Assembly (NCBI RefSeq): GCF_000819985.1
Contig: NZ_CDBZ01000113.1
Coordinates: 845 to 41,400, forward strand
Direction of reading: 5' to 3'
Origin: Aeromonas media
GTDB taxonomy: Bacteria > Pseudomonadota > Gammaproteobacteria > Enterobacterales > Aeromonadaceae
DNA: 40,556 nucleotides
Below the pieces are notes generated by a model, which worked only from the letters and a program-made list of their open reading frames with translations, was not told the DNA's origin and ran no database searches. Position numbers and translations under genes: made by a program. This document shows positions 8,146 to 17,650 of this stretch, piece by piece. Positions within the stretch are counted from its first letter, which is position 1, and each line of letters opens with the position of its first letter.

Positions 8146-10119
8146 TCAATGGGGAGCGGGGCGCTCCATCAGTTTGAAGCTGGCGATGCGGGCCGTCAGA
8201 TCCCGGGCCAGCTGATCCAGCTCGACACTGTTTTGTTGCAGGGTCTCCGAGTGCAGGCGGTGGGCCTCATAGACCTCCCGAATGGTCAGCACGTTGTGCT
8301 GGATGTCGTCGGTCACATAACGTTGCTCCTCGGTGGCGGTCGCCACCTGAGCGGTCATGTCGTTCACCTTGCGCACCTCCTTGACGATATCGGTCAGCTC
8401 GCTGCCTGCCCGTTTGGCTTCGGTCACACTCAGCCCCGCCTGCTCGGTGCCCAGGTGCATGGCCGTCACCGCCTGACTGGCGCCCTGGCGCAGACGGGCC
8501 AGCATCTGCGCGATGTCATCCGCCGCCTGCTGAGTGCGCGAGGCCAGCGCCCTCACCTCCTCCGCCACCACCGCAAAACCGCGACCGGACTCACCGGCGC
8601 GGGCCGCCTCAATGGCGGCGTTGAGGGCCAGCAGATTGGTTCTGTCCGAGATCTGCTTGATGAGGTTGAGCGCCTCGCCGACCGACTCCGTTTCCCGATG
8701 CAGGTTGTCCACCAACTGCTGGGTATCGACCAGGGTACCCGCCACCTGCTGGATGGCGTCTATGGTCTGGTCTACCTCCTTGTCACCCTGATGGGCACGT
8801 CCGATGGCCTGCTGGGTCGCCAGCGAGGTCTGGGTGGCATTGCGGGCAATCTCCGCCACCGTCGAGGCCATCTCGGTCGCGGCAGTCGCCACCAGATCCA
8901 CCTGACCAACCCCCTTGACCACACCGGCGTTGACCTGGGCAATCACCTCTGCCGAGGCTGCGGCGCTGCGAGCCAGCACGTCACAGGAGCGGCGTACCGC
9001 CAGCAACAGCCCTTCCAGATGTTCGAGGAAGCGGTTCAGATCCTGCGCCAACGCACCCAGCTCATCGCCGGATCGCCAGTTGACCCGCACCGTCAGGTCG
9101 TTCTCCTGCACCAGCCGTTTGAAGGTCTGATGCAGCGCCAGGAACCCCAGATGCAGGTCGCGCACCACCCGCCAGCAGATGGCACTGGTCAGGACCACGC
9201 ACAACAGTACACCGACGGCGGCCCACCAGAAGTCGCTGGCACTGCGGGCCCGCATCTGCTCAACCCGATCATCCAACTGTTGATAGAGGCGATCCTCGCT
9301 CTCCTTGAGCAGGCCTATCTTGTCGGTACTCAAGGCAAACCAGGCTTCGGGATCGACACCAAAACCGCCGCTGGACGCCTTGTCCAACGCCAGTTTTTCC
9401 ATGGCGGCCACGTCGGCCACCACGGGAGAAGCCAGGCTCTCGGCCAGCAACTGGCGCTGGGACGGACTCGCCACCGCCTGGAAACGCTCGAGATAGGTGT
9501 TCTGGGCGGCAAGGAGGGAGATGAACTGCTGCAACAGCGCCGGGGTGAAGCTGTCTCGTGCGAACACGTTGCTCAGGGTCGCCCGCTCCAACCCCATGCG
9601 TTCCTTGCTCTGCAAGAAGGCGGCGTAGGCATTGGTCTGCAGCGCTATGGTGGCATCCTGACTGCGGATGCTGACCTGATCCACCACGGCCAGCAGCTGG
9701 GTGATGAGACGGGTATAGAAGCCAACCTGCTCCGCCACCTCGACTCCCAGCGCACTGACCCGCTCGCGCATGGCGGTGAGCCCCACCAGCTCCTGCTGCA
9801 CCTCGGACAAGGCCAGCAAGGCAGGATCCTGATGAAAACCCGCCAGCAGGGTGTCGACCACCTTGCGCTGGGCAGGCAGGGCATCACGAAACTTGTTGCC
9901 ACCGGAGCCGAGGAAGCCGGCCGACATGCCACGCTCCTTTTGCAGCTCATGGGCGAGCTGCGCCGCCTCCCGCACCACTCCAAGTGCAGCCTGTGCCTGA
10001 CTCATCTCCTGCTCGACCCGATAACGCTCATAGACGTATCGACCGGAAAAAAACAGCAGGGCCAACAGTGGCAGACAGACCACCAGCAACATCTTGTGCG
10101 CCAATCCCAGCTTCTTCAT
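8146..10119 (-). CDS. Methyl-accepting chemotaxis protein with NIT sensor domain
   Basis: This 657-residue membrane chemoreceptor starts [10 protein letters not shown] at 10119, behind GGGAGAGG; longer upstream reading lacks a ribosome site. A first membrane helix (about residues 8-25) is followed by a large periplasmic helical region with [17 protein letters not shown] and [14 protein letters not shown], the hallmarks of the nitrate/nitrite-sensing NIT domain. A second helix ([19 protein letters not shown]) leads into HAMP and the signalling hairpin, whose tip is [20 protein letters not shown]. There is no C-terminal NWETF-type CheR tether. By family, the ligand may be nitrate or nitrite, but that is inference. 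Confidence 0.9.
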   Translation of the reverse strand: MKKLGLAHKMLLVVCLPLLALLFFSGRYVYERYRVEQEMSQAQAALGVVREAAQLAHELQKERGMSAGFLGSGGNKFRDALPAQRKVVDTLLAGFHQDPALLALSEVQQELVGLTAMRERVSALGVEVAEQVGFYTRLITQLLAVVDQVSIRSQDATIALQTNAYAAFLQSKERMGLERATLSNVFARDSFTPALLQQFISLLAAQNTYLERFQAVASPSQRQLLAESLASPVVADVAAMEKLALDKASSGGFGVDPEAWFALSTDKIGLLKESEDRLYQQLDDRVEQMRARSASDFWWAAVGVLLCVVLTSAICWRVVRDLHLGFLALHQTFKRLVQENDLTVRVNWRSGDELGALAQDLNRFLEHLEGLLLAVRRSCDVLARSAAASAEVIAQVNAGVVKGVGQVDLVATAATEMASTVAEIARNATQTSLATQQAIGRAHQGDKEVDQTIDAIQQVAGTLVDTQQLVDNLHRETESVGEALNLIKQISDRTNLLALNAAIEAARAGESGRGFAVVAEEVRALASRTQQAADDIAQMLARLRQGASQAVTAMHLGTEQAGLSVTEAKRAGSELTDIVKEVRKVNDMTAQVATATEEQRYVTDDIQHNVLTIREVYEAHRLHSETLQQNSVELDQLARDLTARIASFKLMERPAPH

Positions 10120-10265
10120 CGCCTCTCCCCTCCATGGTTGAAGTGGCCAATTATAAGCGCAACTGCTTTTAATAGAACCAGTTGGCGTGCGCATGGCGGC
10201 CCAGGAGGGACAAGGGCCGGCTTTTTTGCCATAATGCCGCCTTCTTTCACGCCGACCGAGATACC

Positions 10266-10928
10266 ATGACCGACGCCGTTCACACCCTCAAGGGCCGTTT
10301 TCGTGGCTTTTACCCCGTCGTCATCGATGTTGAAACCGCCGGATTCAATGCCAAGACCGATGCCCTGCTGGAGATCGCCGCCTATACCCTCAAGATGGAT
10401 GAGCAGGGCTGGCTCATGCCCGATCAGATCTTCCATTTTCATGTGGCGCCATTCGAAGGGGCCAATCTGGAGAAAGCCGCGCTGGAGTTCACCGGCATAG
10501 ACCCCTTCAATCCACTGCGCGGTGCCGTGGACGAAAAGGAGGCGCTCACCGAGATCTTCAAGGGGGTGCGCAAGGGCATGAAGGAGAGCGACTGCGGCCG
10601 GGCCATCATAGTGGCCCACAACGCCACCTTCGATCACGGCTTCGTGATGGCCGCCGCCGAGCGAGCAGGCCTCAAGCGCAATCCGTTCCATCCCTTCGCC
10701 ACCTTCGACACCGCGGCCCTCTCCGGCCTGGCACTGGGGCAGACGGTGCTGGCCAAGGCCTGTCAGAGCGCGAACATCCCCTTTGACAATAAAGAGGCCC
10801 ACTCCGCCCTCTACGACACCGAGCGCACCACCGAGTTGTTCTGCCATATCGTCAACCGTTGGAAGAGCCTGGGGGGTTGGCCACTGGCCACACCGGACGA
10901 AACGCCCGCCGATGACAACCCCCAGTAG
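10266..10928 (+). CDS. rnt: Ribonuclease T
   Basis: RNase T is a dimeric 3'-5' exoribonuclease that trims tRNA, 5S and 23S rRNA ends and drives tRNA CCA end turnover. The 220-residue product starts [12 protein letters not shown] at 10266. DEDDh exonuclease motifs are intact: [10 protein letters not shown] (Asp, Glu), [11 protein letters not shown] (Asp), and [10 protein letters not shown] (His, Asp). Basic residues near the N-terminus (LKGRFRGF) and [17 protein letters not shown] match the family. The gene diverges from the chemoreceptor gene and ends at a perfect 13-base hairpin. Confidence 0.95.
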   Translation: MTDAVHTLKGRFRGFYPVVIDVETAGFNAKTDALLEIAAYTLKMDEQGWLMPDQIFHFHVAPFEGANLEKAALEFTGIDPFNPLRGAVDEKEALTEIFKGVRKGMKESDCGRAIIVAHNATFDHGFVMAAAERAGLKRNPFHPFATFDTAALSGLALGQTVLAKACQSANIPFDNKEAHSALYDTERTTELFCHIVNRWKSLGGWPLATPDETPADDNPQ

Positions 10929-10944
10929 TTCCACCTGGGCATGA

Positions 10945-10972
10945 GAAAGAGGCTGCCTTGGCAGCCTCTTTC
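10945..10972 (+). terminator. rnt terminator hairpin
   Basis: GAAAGAGGCTGCC and GGCAGCCTCTTTC form a perfect 13-base stem with a two-base loop (realistically a four-base loop). The 3' arm ends CTCTTTCC rather than a long T-run. It starts 17 bases after the rnt stop. Confidence 0.8.
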
Positions 10973-11200
10973 CATGAGGTTGCTGGGGACTCGACGCCTG
11001 GCAGCTGGTTTGACCAGAGTGGCATAAACAGGGTCATACAGCACCGTTTTCAGCATTCCATCCCGGTTGATCCGAATTTGCTCGGCAGGAATGCCGTGAA
11101 GAGGCCATTTTGCCGTTTTTTTTCTCGACTTTTGTCACGTTTTTCGCAAACTAGCTGGCTTTCACACGACTGACAGCAACACAATCCATAAGGAAATCAA

Positions 11201-12523
11201 ATGAATCCTGTTGTTATCGCGGTGGCGCTGATGCTGGTGCTCAGCCTGCTGCGGATCAATGTGGTGGTCTCCCTCGCCATCGGTGCCATCGTGGGTGGCT
11301 TGCTCGGCGGCCTCTCCCTCGAGCAGACCCTCAGCACCTTCACTGGCGGGCTGGGTGGCGGTGCAGAAATCGCCCTCTCCTACGCCATGCTGGGGGCCTT
11401 CGCGGTAGCCATCTCCCGCTCCGGCATCACCGATCTGCTGGCCCGCAAGGTCATCAACCAGCTCGGCAAGGATGCCAGCAGCACCCGCATTCTCTGGGTC
11501 AAGAGCCTGCTGCTCACCTCGGTGCTCGCGGTCTCCGTCTCCTCCCAGAACCTGATCCCGGTGCACATCGCCTTCATTCCCATCCTGATCCCGCCGTTGC
11601 TGCATGTCATGGCCCAGATGCAGATCGACCGCCGTCAGGTGGCCTGCGTCATCACCTTCGGCCTGACCGCTACCTACATGCTGCTGCCGGTGGGCTTTGG
11701 CGGCATCTTCCTGAACAACATCCTGGCCAAGAATCTCGTCGACAACGGCGTACCGGTGGAATTCAGCCAGTTGCCCCTGGCGATGGCCATCCCGGTATTC
11801 GGCATGTTCCTCGGCCTGCTCATCGCCGTCTTCTTCAGCTACCGTAAGCCGCGTCAGTATGATCTGGAGAAGATCCTGGCCGCCGAACCGGAGACGGTCG
11901 AGCTCAATCTCAACCACATCTGGGTCGCCCTGCTGGCCATCGCCGTGGCACTCGGCCTGCAACTGATGACCAACAGCATCGTGCTGGGGGCGCTCGCAGG
12001 CTTCATCATCTTCACCTGCGGCGGCGTCATCAAATTCCGCGAGAGCCAGGATGCCTTCACCCAGGGTGTGCGTATGATGTCCCTCATCGGCTTCATCATG
12101 ATCTCCGCCGCAGGCTTCGCCGCCGTCATGAAGGAGACCCACGGGGTGGAGAGTCTGGTGCAGTCCGTCTCCAGCATGATGGCAGGTCACAAGGGATTGG
12201 CGGCCTTCCTGATGCTGCTGGTGGGCCTGCTCATCACCATGGGGATCGGCTCCTCCTTCTCCACCGTGCCCATCATCGCCACCATCTATGTGCCCCTGTG
12301 CATCCACCTCGGCTTCTCGCCCATGGCGACCATCGCCCTGGTGGGCACCGCGGGCGCGCTGGGGGACGCGGGTTCCCCCGCATCCGACTCGACGCTCGGT
12401 CCCACCTCTGGCCTCAACGCCGACGGTCAGCACGACCACATCTGGGACAGCGTGGTGCCAACCTTCATCCACTACAACATCCCCCTGGTGATCTTCGGCT
12501 GGATTGCCGCCATGGTGCTCTGA
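11201..12523 (+). CDS. Na+/H+ antiporter family membrane protein (NhaC/YuiF-like)
   Basis: This 440-residue inner-membrane protein has about 11-12 hydrophobic segments and almost no soluble domain apart from a short charged loop near residues 210-230. It starts [13 protein letters not shown] at 11201, with AAGGA eight bases upstream. The pattern ([44 protein letters not shown] and [35 protein letters not shown]) fits the Na+/H+ antiporter superfamily PF03553, YuiF-like branch. Members of this branch have been annotated variously as antiporters or amino-acid transporters, so the substrate is uncertain. The gene stands alone between rnt and a convergent MFS gene. The 270-base region before it holds the rnt hairpin; I see no other recognisable motif there. 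Confidence 0.82.
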   Translation: MNPVVIAVALMLVLSLLRINVVVSLAIGAIVGGLLGGLSLEQTLSTFTGGLGGGAEIALSYAMLGAFAVAISRSGITDLLARKVINQLGKDASSTRILWVKSLLLTSVLAVSVSSQNLIPVHIAFIPILIPPLLHVMAQMQIDRRQVACVITFGLTATYMLLPVGFGGIFLNNILAKNLVDNGVPVEFSQLPLAMAIPVFGMFLGLLIAVFFSYRKPRQYDLEKILAAEPETVELNLNHIWVALLAIAVALGLQLMTNSIVLGALAGFIIFTCGGVIKFRESQDAFTQGVRMMSLIGFIMISAAGFAAVMKETHGVESLVQSVSSMMAGHKGLAAFLMLLVGLLITMGIGSSFSTVPIIATIYVPLCIHLGFSPMATIALVGTAGALGDAGSPASDSTLGPTSGLNADGQHDHIWDSVVPTFIHYNIPLVIFGWIAAMVL

Positions 12524-12545
12524 GACCATCCCGAGCAGACAGACA

Positions 12546-12569
12546 AAAGGCGACCCCGAGGTCGCCTTT
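12546..12569. terminator. Bidirectional terminator between the antiporter and MFS genes
   Basis: AAAGGCGACC and GGTCGCCTTT form a ten-base stem around a four-base loop, between two convergent genes. A-rich and T-rich flanks on either side suit termination in both directions. Confidence 0.8.
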
Positions 12570-12586
12570 CTTGTCTTGCACATACC

Positions 12587-13690
12587 TCAGATGGCCGGTT
12601 GCAGCCCCCGCCTGCCGGCCAGGGCGCAGAGACAGGCCACCAGGGCCAACCCCATGCCGGCTGCTCCCACCCCGAGCCAATGTCCCTGTTGCCAGACCAG
12701 CATCCCCAGGCTGGAGCCGAGGGTTCCCCCCAGGAACATGCCGGTCATGAAGAGGGTATTGATACGCCCCCTGGCCTCAGGTCTCAGACCATAGATGCGC
12801 TGCTGATGGGCGATGAGTGCGCTCTGCACTCCGAGATCCAGCAAGATGACCCCGCACGCCAGCCCGGCCAGAGAGAGCCACAGCTCGAAGCAGATCCAGG
12901 CAAGCACCACCAGCACGGCACCGGCCAATACCACTGGTCTGGCCCCCAACCGATCCGCCATCCGGCCTGCCAGAGGGGCCGCCACCACCCCAGCCACCCC
13001 GATGACGCCGAACAGACCCGCCATGTCGGCCCCCAACCCATAGGCAGGTTCGGCCAGGTAGAACGCCAGCACGGTCCAGAAGGCGCTGAAGGAGGCAAAC
13101 AGCAAGGCCTGGGTCAGGGTCGCGCGGCGCAAGGCGGGCTCCTCGCGCCACAGACCGACCAGAGAGTGAAGCAGACGGCCATAACCGAGGGGAGAGCGCG
13201 GCAATCCGGACGGTATCATCCTGGCCATCAGCAGGGCCCCCGACAGGGCCAGGGGAATGGCCAGCCAGAACATGGCGCGCCAACTGCCATAGGCGGTGAC
13301 CAGACCGGCGACGGTGCGGCTGAGCAGTATCCCGGCCAGCAGGCCGCTCATCACGCTACCGACCACGGCACCACGGCGGGCAGGATCTGCCAGGGTTGCC
13401 GCCAGCAGGGAAGCCAGCGCGATCAGTGCAAACTGCCCCGGAATGAGCCCGCGGCGCTCGACCACATCGCCAAGCGGCACCAGCAAAAGCAGACCCATGG
13501 CATAGCCAAGCTGGGTCAGCATGGCGATCAATGGCATGCCCGAGTGCCCGGGAAAGTCCTGCGCCATCACCGCCAGCATGGGCTGGTTGTAGTAGATGTT
13601 GGCAACTGCCAGGCCGCATGACAGGGCCATGGCGAAGAGCAGGGAGGGGCCGGGGGTTGCGGCCCCTCCGGCAGAAGGCGATGTACTCAT
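12587..13690 (-). CDS. MFS transporter, apparently lacking one transmembrane helix
   Basis: This is a 367-residue major-facilitator protein of the YnfM/YgaY-like drug or sugar efflux group. Helix 1 includes AVANIYYNQPML, helix 2 LTQLGYAMGLLLLVPLGD, and the loop 2-3 motif is VERRGL. After helix 3 (ALIALASLLAATLAD) the chain jumps at once to PARRGAVVGSVMSGLLAGILLSR, which in relatives follows helix 4 (the usual LLAAS-LLVGL segment). About 30 residues seem to be missing in frame, and relatives are nearer 395-400. The rest, including the second half with RMADRLGARPVV, is intact. An 11-helix carrier would have altered topology, so function is doubtful. It lies 104 bases downstream of, and co-directional with, a LysR gene. 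Confidence 0.75.
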   Translation of the reverse strand: MSTSPSAGGAATPGPSLLFAMALSCGLAVANIYYNQPMLAVMAQDFPGHSGMPLIAMLTQLGYAMGLLLLVPLGDVVERRGLIPGQFALIALASLLAATLADPARRGAVVGSVMSGLLAGILLSRTVAGLVTAYGSWRAMFWLAIPLALSGALLMARMIPSGLPRSPLGYGRLLHSLVGLWREEPALRRATLTQALLFASFSAFWTVLAFYLAEPAYGLGADMAGLFGVIGVAGVVAAPLAGRMADRLGARPVVLAGAVLVVLAWICFELWLSLAGLACGVILLDLGVQSALIAHQQRIYGLRPEARGRINTLFMTGMFLGGTLGSSLGMLVWQQGHWLGVGAAGMGLALVACLCALAGRRGLQPAI

Positions 13691-13794
13691 GATCTTCTCC
13701 TCGTGTTAGAAGGGCTCCCGCCAGGATACGGGCCCCATGCGCACAGCCTACCCGGGGAGCGTCGCCACCAGTAGAGCGGTGGGGACCATAACAG

Positions 13795-14700
13795 TTATTC
13801 CGCTGGCGTATGCCCCACGCCGGGCAGGCCGGTCACGAATGCCAGAAAGGCGCTCGCCTTGGCACCAGGCTGGCGACCTGCCGGGAGCAGGGTCCAGAGC
13901 TCCTGCATGGGCAGTTGCCACTCGGGCAGCACCGCCACCACCTCGCCGCGGGCAAGCTCGGGAGCAAACATCCACTCCGAGGCGATACCGAGCCCCAGGC
14001 CTGCCAGCACGGCTGCGCGCATGCCTTCGGCCGCCGAGACCGTCAGCCTGCCTTCTCCGGAAACCACTTTCTCTTCGACGCCGCGGCGAAATCGCCACTG
14101 CTGCCCCACTCCGGGCCGTGGACTGTAAAGCACCAGATCATGCTGTTGCAGAGCCTGAGGGGTCTCAGGCTCTCCTTTGGCGGCCAGATAGGCCGGCGTC
14201 GCCAGCACCCGCACGTCGCTTCGGGCGAGGCAGCGGGCGACCAGCGACGAGTCAGCCTGTTTGCCGATCCGCAGAGCCACCTCGATGCCCGCCGAAATGA
14301 GATCCACATTGCCGTCATCCAGCAGGATCTCCAGATCCAGTCCCGGGTGAGCCGCCAGAAAACCGGCAAGATGGGGAATGATATGCAGGCGGGCGAAGGT
14401 GACGGGAGCGCTCACCCGCAGACGCCCGCTCAGCCCGGCCCGGCATTGCTGCACCATGGCATCGGCCTCGTTGACCTGGGCCAGGATCTCTCTCGCCCGC
14501 AGATAGTAGGCCTCTCCGGCCTCCGTGGGCGCCAGCCCCCGGGTCGAACGCAGCAACAGGCGGCTGCCAAGGTGCGCCTCAAGCTGGGCAATCAATCTGG
14601 AAACCGTGGGTTGCCCCATCCCCAGTCGGCGGGCCACCGCCGAAAACGAGCCGGTCTCCACCGCCAGCACGAACACCTCCATCACCCCCAAGCGATCCAT
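13795..14700 (-). CDS. LysR-family transcriptional regulator
   Basis: This 301-residue regulator starts MDRLGVMEVFVLAVETGSF. The N-terminal winged helix-turn-helix (SFSAVARRLGMGQPTVSRLI, then LEAHLGSRLLLRSTRGLAPTEAG) is followed by a long linker helix and a substrate-binding domain with GRLRVSAPVTFARLHIIPHL. The latter resembles the DsdC/YafC-like LysR subgroup that opens with LRV-AP. The downstream co-directional MFS gene is the natural target; the effector cannot be deduced. A 12-base tandem repeat lies just upstream of the start codon. Confidence 0.88.
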   Translation of the reverse strand: MDRLGVMEVFVLAVETGSFSAVARRLGMGQPTVSRLIAQLEAHLGSRLLLRSTRGLAPTEAGEAYYLRAREILAQVNEADAMVQQCRAGLSGRLRVSAPVTFARLHIIPHLAGFLAAHPGLDLEILLDDGNVDLISAGIEVALRIGKQADSSLVARCLARSDVRVLATPAYLAAKGEPETPQALQQHDLVLYSPRPGVGQQWRFRRGVEEKVVSGEGRLTVSAAEGMRAAVLAGLGLGIASEWMFAPELARGEVVAVLPEWQLPMQELWTLLPAGRQPGAKASAFLAFVTGLPGVGHTPAE

Positions 14701-14718
14701 TTATGGCTCCTCTGCCCT

Positions 14719-14749
14719 GTGGCACTGTTCGTGGCACTGTTCGTGGCAC
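14719..14749. repeat. 12-base tandem repeat upstream of the LysR gene
   Basis: GTGGCACTGTTC occurs twice head to tail (14719-14730, 14731-14742), followed by a partial third copy GTGGCAC. It lies 19-49 bases before the start codon, within the probable leader or promoter, so copy number could affect expression. Confidence 0.8.
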
Positions 14750-14920
14750 AAGGTAGCACCGGGCCTGCCCTCTCGCACCCTCGTTCTGGCAGGAGGCACA
14801 AGAAAACCGCGTCAAGGGCGGTCCTGCCATGGAAGAAAGGTGTCGGGATGAAATATCAACCAGGAACAATCGAACAGAGGGACTCGAAGACAAGGCTACA
14901 GGGGCTCGATTGCCCCAAGG

Positions 14921-16837
14921 CTACCCCAGTGCCACTTCCTGAATAGCGGCGCTGTGGGCGAAATAGCGGTGACAGAACTGCATGAACTCCGGCAGCGGCA
15001 AGGGACGCGAGTAGAAATAACCCTGGATCTCATCCACCCCTATGGTGAGCACCGCCTTGAGCTCATCGCTGTTTTCCACCCCTTCTGCCACGACACGCAC
15101 CCCCAACTGATGAGAGAGGGTGGTGATGGTCTCGACGAACAGCGCCTGACGGGGATCCTTGTCGATGGCGGTGATGAAGGAGCGGTCGATCTTGAGCTTG
15201 TCGAAAGAGAGTTCACGCAGGTAAGAGAGCGAGGACCAGCCGGTCCCGAAGTCATCGAGGGCCACCCGCACCCCTATCTGGCGCAGGGAGTGAATGATCT
15301 GCTTGCTGAGGGCGATGTCATCGAGGGCGATGGTTTCGGTCAGCTCCACTATCAACTGGTGCAGCCCCAACGGCCCATCTTCCATCTTCTCTTCAATCTC
15401 CCTGGCCAACCCCATGTTGAACATGGAGTTGGAAAGGTTGATGGAGATCTCGAGCGGTGCTAGCACCTCCTCCGGGAAGCCGGACAGATCGAGCTGCATG
15501 CGCCGGATGATCCAGCCCCCGAGCGCCTCGCCCAACCCGTTCTCTTCTGCCAGCGAGATGATGTCGAGGGGGGCAATAAAGCCATATTCCGGATGATGCC
15601 AGCGGATCAGCGCCTCGGCCCCCAGCCTCACTACACTCTGGCCGCGCACGATGGGCTGATAGTAAAGGGCCAGTTGCGGGCATTGCGGGCAGTGGATAAG
15701 CTCCCGCAGCTCGGTCGACAGCCGGCGTTTGCGCTGATAGTGCTGATACATGCTGCTGGAGAAGAGCACATTGTCATTCAGCCGTTTGCGCTTGGCGCTG
15801 TCGAGGGCGATATCGGCAAACAACAGCATCTCTTCCGGTGAATGATCCGGTTTCACGTACTGGCTGGTGCCCATGAAGACCCGCACCCGGTGCGCCGGAT
15901 CGGCGGCAAACACCAGATCCGCCAGCTCGCTGCGCAGTTGCTCCAGAAACGGGAAGCGCAGATAGGTGGGCATGGTGCCGGTGATGATGAGGGTGAACTC
16001 GTCACTGCCGGTTCGGGCAACGAAGATCCCCTGGCCAGAGGCGGCCTTGATCCGCGCCGCAAGCCGTTTGAGCAAGGCGTCCCCCACTTCGTAACCCAGA
16101 CTGTTATTGACCTCCCTGAAATGCCCCAGATCCATGAGGCAGACGGTGATGCTGCTGCGCCGCCCGGGGTGGCTGGTCCACTGCTGGAGGTGCTTGATGA
16201 GCGCCGCCCGGTTAGGGAGACGGGTGAGAGGGTCGTTCCACGCCAGAAAATACTGGCGACGCACTTCGCGAAACAGCACCATCAACATCACCATAGTCGC
16301 CAGCATCAGAAACCCCAGGATGAAGAAGTTCTGGGTTCTCGACTCGTTGAGCAGCTCACGCTGGGCGATGGCAGAAGGCCCGGTAAAGTTTTTCACCATC
16401 ACGTCCCGCACCCCGCGCATCTCGTCATCGAGTGCGGCCGTGAACATCTTGAGTGCGGGGGAATCCGGCTCCCCTTGCACCACATCCTGCTCATAGCGTT
16501 CGAAGAGAGCGAGGATCTTGCCGACCGCCTTGTCCGCACCGAATCGGGCCCTGACCGACTTTGCCTCCTTCCCGTGCAGGAAGACATCGAGCCGGTTCCA
16601 GGCAATGTCAAAGCGTTTGTTCATCTCCTCCCGGCTGACGGCACCGGCACGATAGAGCTGCAAGCCCTTCTCGAAGTCGTGGATCTCCAGCTCGAGCTGG
16701 GCCAGTGCCCAGGCGGAGAGCTGGGTGTAGCGCGTCACCTCATTGAACGCGCGGTCATAGTTCCAGACCGACCAGAGGGTCACCCCCAAAAAGGTGGTCA
16801 CCATCAGGATCAGGCTCAAGAACTTGCTGCTCAGCAT
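14921..16837 (-). CDS. Membrane GGDEF-EAL protein (c-di-GMP phosphodiesterase, DcpA-like)
   Basis: The 638-residue product has membrane helix 1 (residues 5-25), a helical periplasmic domain (about 26-170), helix 2 (171-190), GGDEF (about 200-360) and EAL (about 375-630). The GGDEF site is degenerate: GSDEF at 277-281, with no RxxD inhibitory site at the expected position. The EAL domain has all catalytic signatures: GAEALIRW, SINLSNSMF, ELTET, DDFGTGWSS, LKIDRSF, AEGVE, and QGYFYSRPL. Phosphodiesterase activity is therefore expected; cyclase activity is uncertain. It starts one base after the stop of a periplasmic SUOX-fold gene, so the two are translationally coupled. This arrangement is like A. 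tumefaciens pruR-dcpA, where the periplasmic partner sets the cyclase/phosphodiesterase balance. Confidence 0.9.
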   Translation of the reverse strand: MLSSKFLSLILMVTTFLGVTLWSVWNYDRAFNEVTRYTQLSAWALAQLELEIHDFEKGLQLYRAGAVSREEMNKRFDIAWNRLDVFLHGKEAKSVRARFGADKAVGKILALFERYEQDVVQGEPDSPALKMFTAALDDEMRGVRDVMVKNFTGPSAIAQRELLNESRTQNFFILGFLMLATMVMLMVLFREVRRQYFLAWNDPLTRLPNRAALIKHLQQWTSHPGRRSSITVCLMDLGHFREVNNSLGYEVGDALLKRLAARIKAASGQGIFVARTGSDEFTLIITGTMPTYLRFPFLEQLRSELADLVFAADPAHRVRVFMGTSQYVKPDHSPEEMLLFADIALDSAKRKRLNDNVLFSSSMYQHYQRKRRLSTELRELIHCPQCPQLALYYQPIVRGQSVVRLGAEALIRWHHPEYGFIAPLDIISLAEENGLGEALGGWIIRRMQLDLSGFPEEVLAPLEISINLSNSMFNMGLAREIEEKMEDGPLGLHQLIVELTETIALDDIALSKQIIHSLRQIGVRVALDDFGTGWSSLSYLRELSFDKLKIDRSFITAIDKDPRQALFVETITTLSHQLGVRVVAEGVENSDELKAVLTIGVDEIQGYFYSRPLPLPEFMQFCHRYFAHSAAIQEVALG

Positions 16838-16838
16838 C

Positions 16839-17321
16839 TTATTTGCTCTCCAGCGCCGTCAGCTGCCACACCATCCGGCTGTGATAGATCTCCTTGTTGA
16901 GTTCGGGATGGTCGGTGAGGGGATAAATGACCCAGAGCGGCCCCTTGTTGCGCAGGGTCATAGCCTTGCCATCCTGCTTCTCGGCCACCAGCACCGGGTA
17001 CTTCTCCCCGTCTTCCAGCGGCAGTGCGGCCCAGTATTCATTGACCGCGAGGGCCTTGACCTCCTGGCTCTTGAGACCGTAGATCCTGACCAGGTCCCGC
17101 AGCAACACCCCGCGATAGAGGTGCTCCCCCTCGGTCCAGGGCGTCCCCGTCTTAACTTCCGTCTGCGGCAAGGCCTCAAACTCGGCACGGGTCAGCACCA
17201 CCTCCCCCTTGCCATTGCAGCACCCCGCCCCCGCAATTCTGAAGAAGGGCTCCTCCGCCAACACCATACCCGACACGAGCCATCCAGATATCAGCAACAC
17301 CTTGCCAAGCCACTTGCCCAT
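16839..17321 (-). CDS. Periplasmic SUOX-fold (molybdopterin-binding-like) protein, PruR-like
   Basis: This 160-residue protein starts MGKWLGKVLLISGW at 17321, with GGGAGGT eight bases upstream; an in-frame ATG six codons earlier has no ribosome site. A signal peptide ends near VLAEE. The mature part is a small oxidoreductase molybdopterin-binding (PF00174) fold: VVLTRAEFEALPQTEVKTGTPW, YRGVLLRDLVRIYG, VNEYWAALPLED and LRNKGPLWVIYPL. It is far shorter than a sulfite-oxidase subunit and has no haem or dimerisation domain. In PruR this fold binds a pterin and signals to a membrane GGDEF-EAL partner instead of catalysing a reaction. The one-base gap to such a partner makes the same role likely here. 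Two adjacent cysteines (GAGCCNG) near the mature N-terminus are notable. Confidence 0.78.
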   Translation of the reverse strand: MGKWLGKVLLISGWLVSGMVLAEEPFFRIAGAGCCNGKGEVVLTRAEFEALPQTEVKTGTPWTEGEHLYRGVLLRDLVRIYGLKSQEVKALAVNEYWAALPLEDGEKYPVLVAEKQDGKAMTLRNKGPLWVIYPLTDHPELNKEIYHSRMVWQLTALESK

Positions 17322-17602
17322 CACGCACCTCCCTGTCATACGGTTTATTTATTCATCTCACTCTGCTGACTCATATGCAAACAACAGAATGCACCTTCAG
17401 ACCAAAGTCGCAGTCGTTTGCAACCAGCAACGATTGTGCGTCTTCCAAAAGTATCCAATCGCTTCCCAAAGAATGACACCAGGCGCCACCCCCAGGCAAA
17501 TGGATTGCACCATTTTTCTTTCACTGGCTCCTCATCAAACCGGATGCCCACCACGGCCGGAAAAAGGTGACAATCTTCGCTACGCATCTGAAAAACAGAC
17601 AC
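17322..17602. other. Intergenic region upstream of the PruR-like gene
   Basis: This AT-richer stretch separates two minus-strand genes. I see no protein family in it. A 96-codon minus-strand frame (17345-17635) has unnatural composition and overlaps the deaD terminator, so I do not call it. It probably holds the promoter of the PruR-like/GGDEF-EAL operon. A weak candidate is TTGCAT with ATGAAT 18 bases on (minus strand, about 17346-17375). Confidence 0.4.
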
Positions 17603-17628
17603 AAAAAGGGCCACTCCATGGAGCGGCC
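17603..17628 (-). terminator. deaD terminator
   Basis: On the minus strand GGCC-G-CTCC/GGAG-T-GGCC forms a stem with one mismatch, followed by CTTTTTGT. It lies just beyond the deaD stop codon. Confidence 0.85.
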
Positions 17629-17650
17629 TTCTCATCAGTGCAGTCAGGGT

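Noticed and set aside
17345-17635. 96-codon minus-strand open frame between the PruR-like gene and deaD
   Set aside because: It overlaps the deaD terminator, has no ribosome site and an unnatural composition, so it is probably chance.
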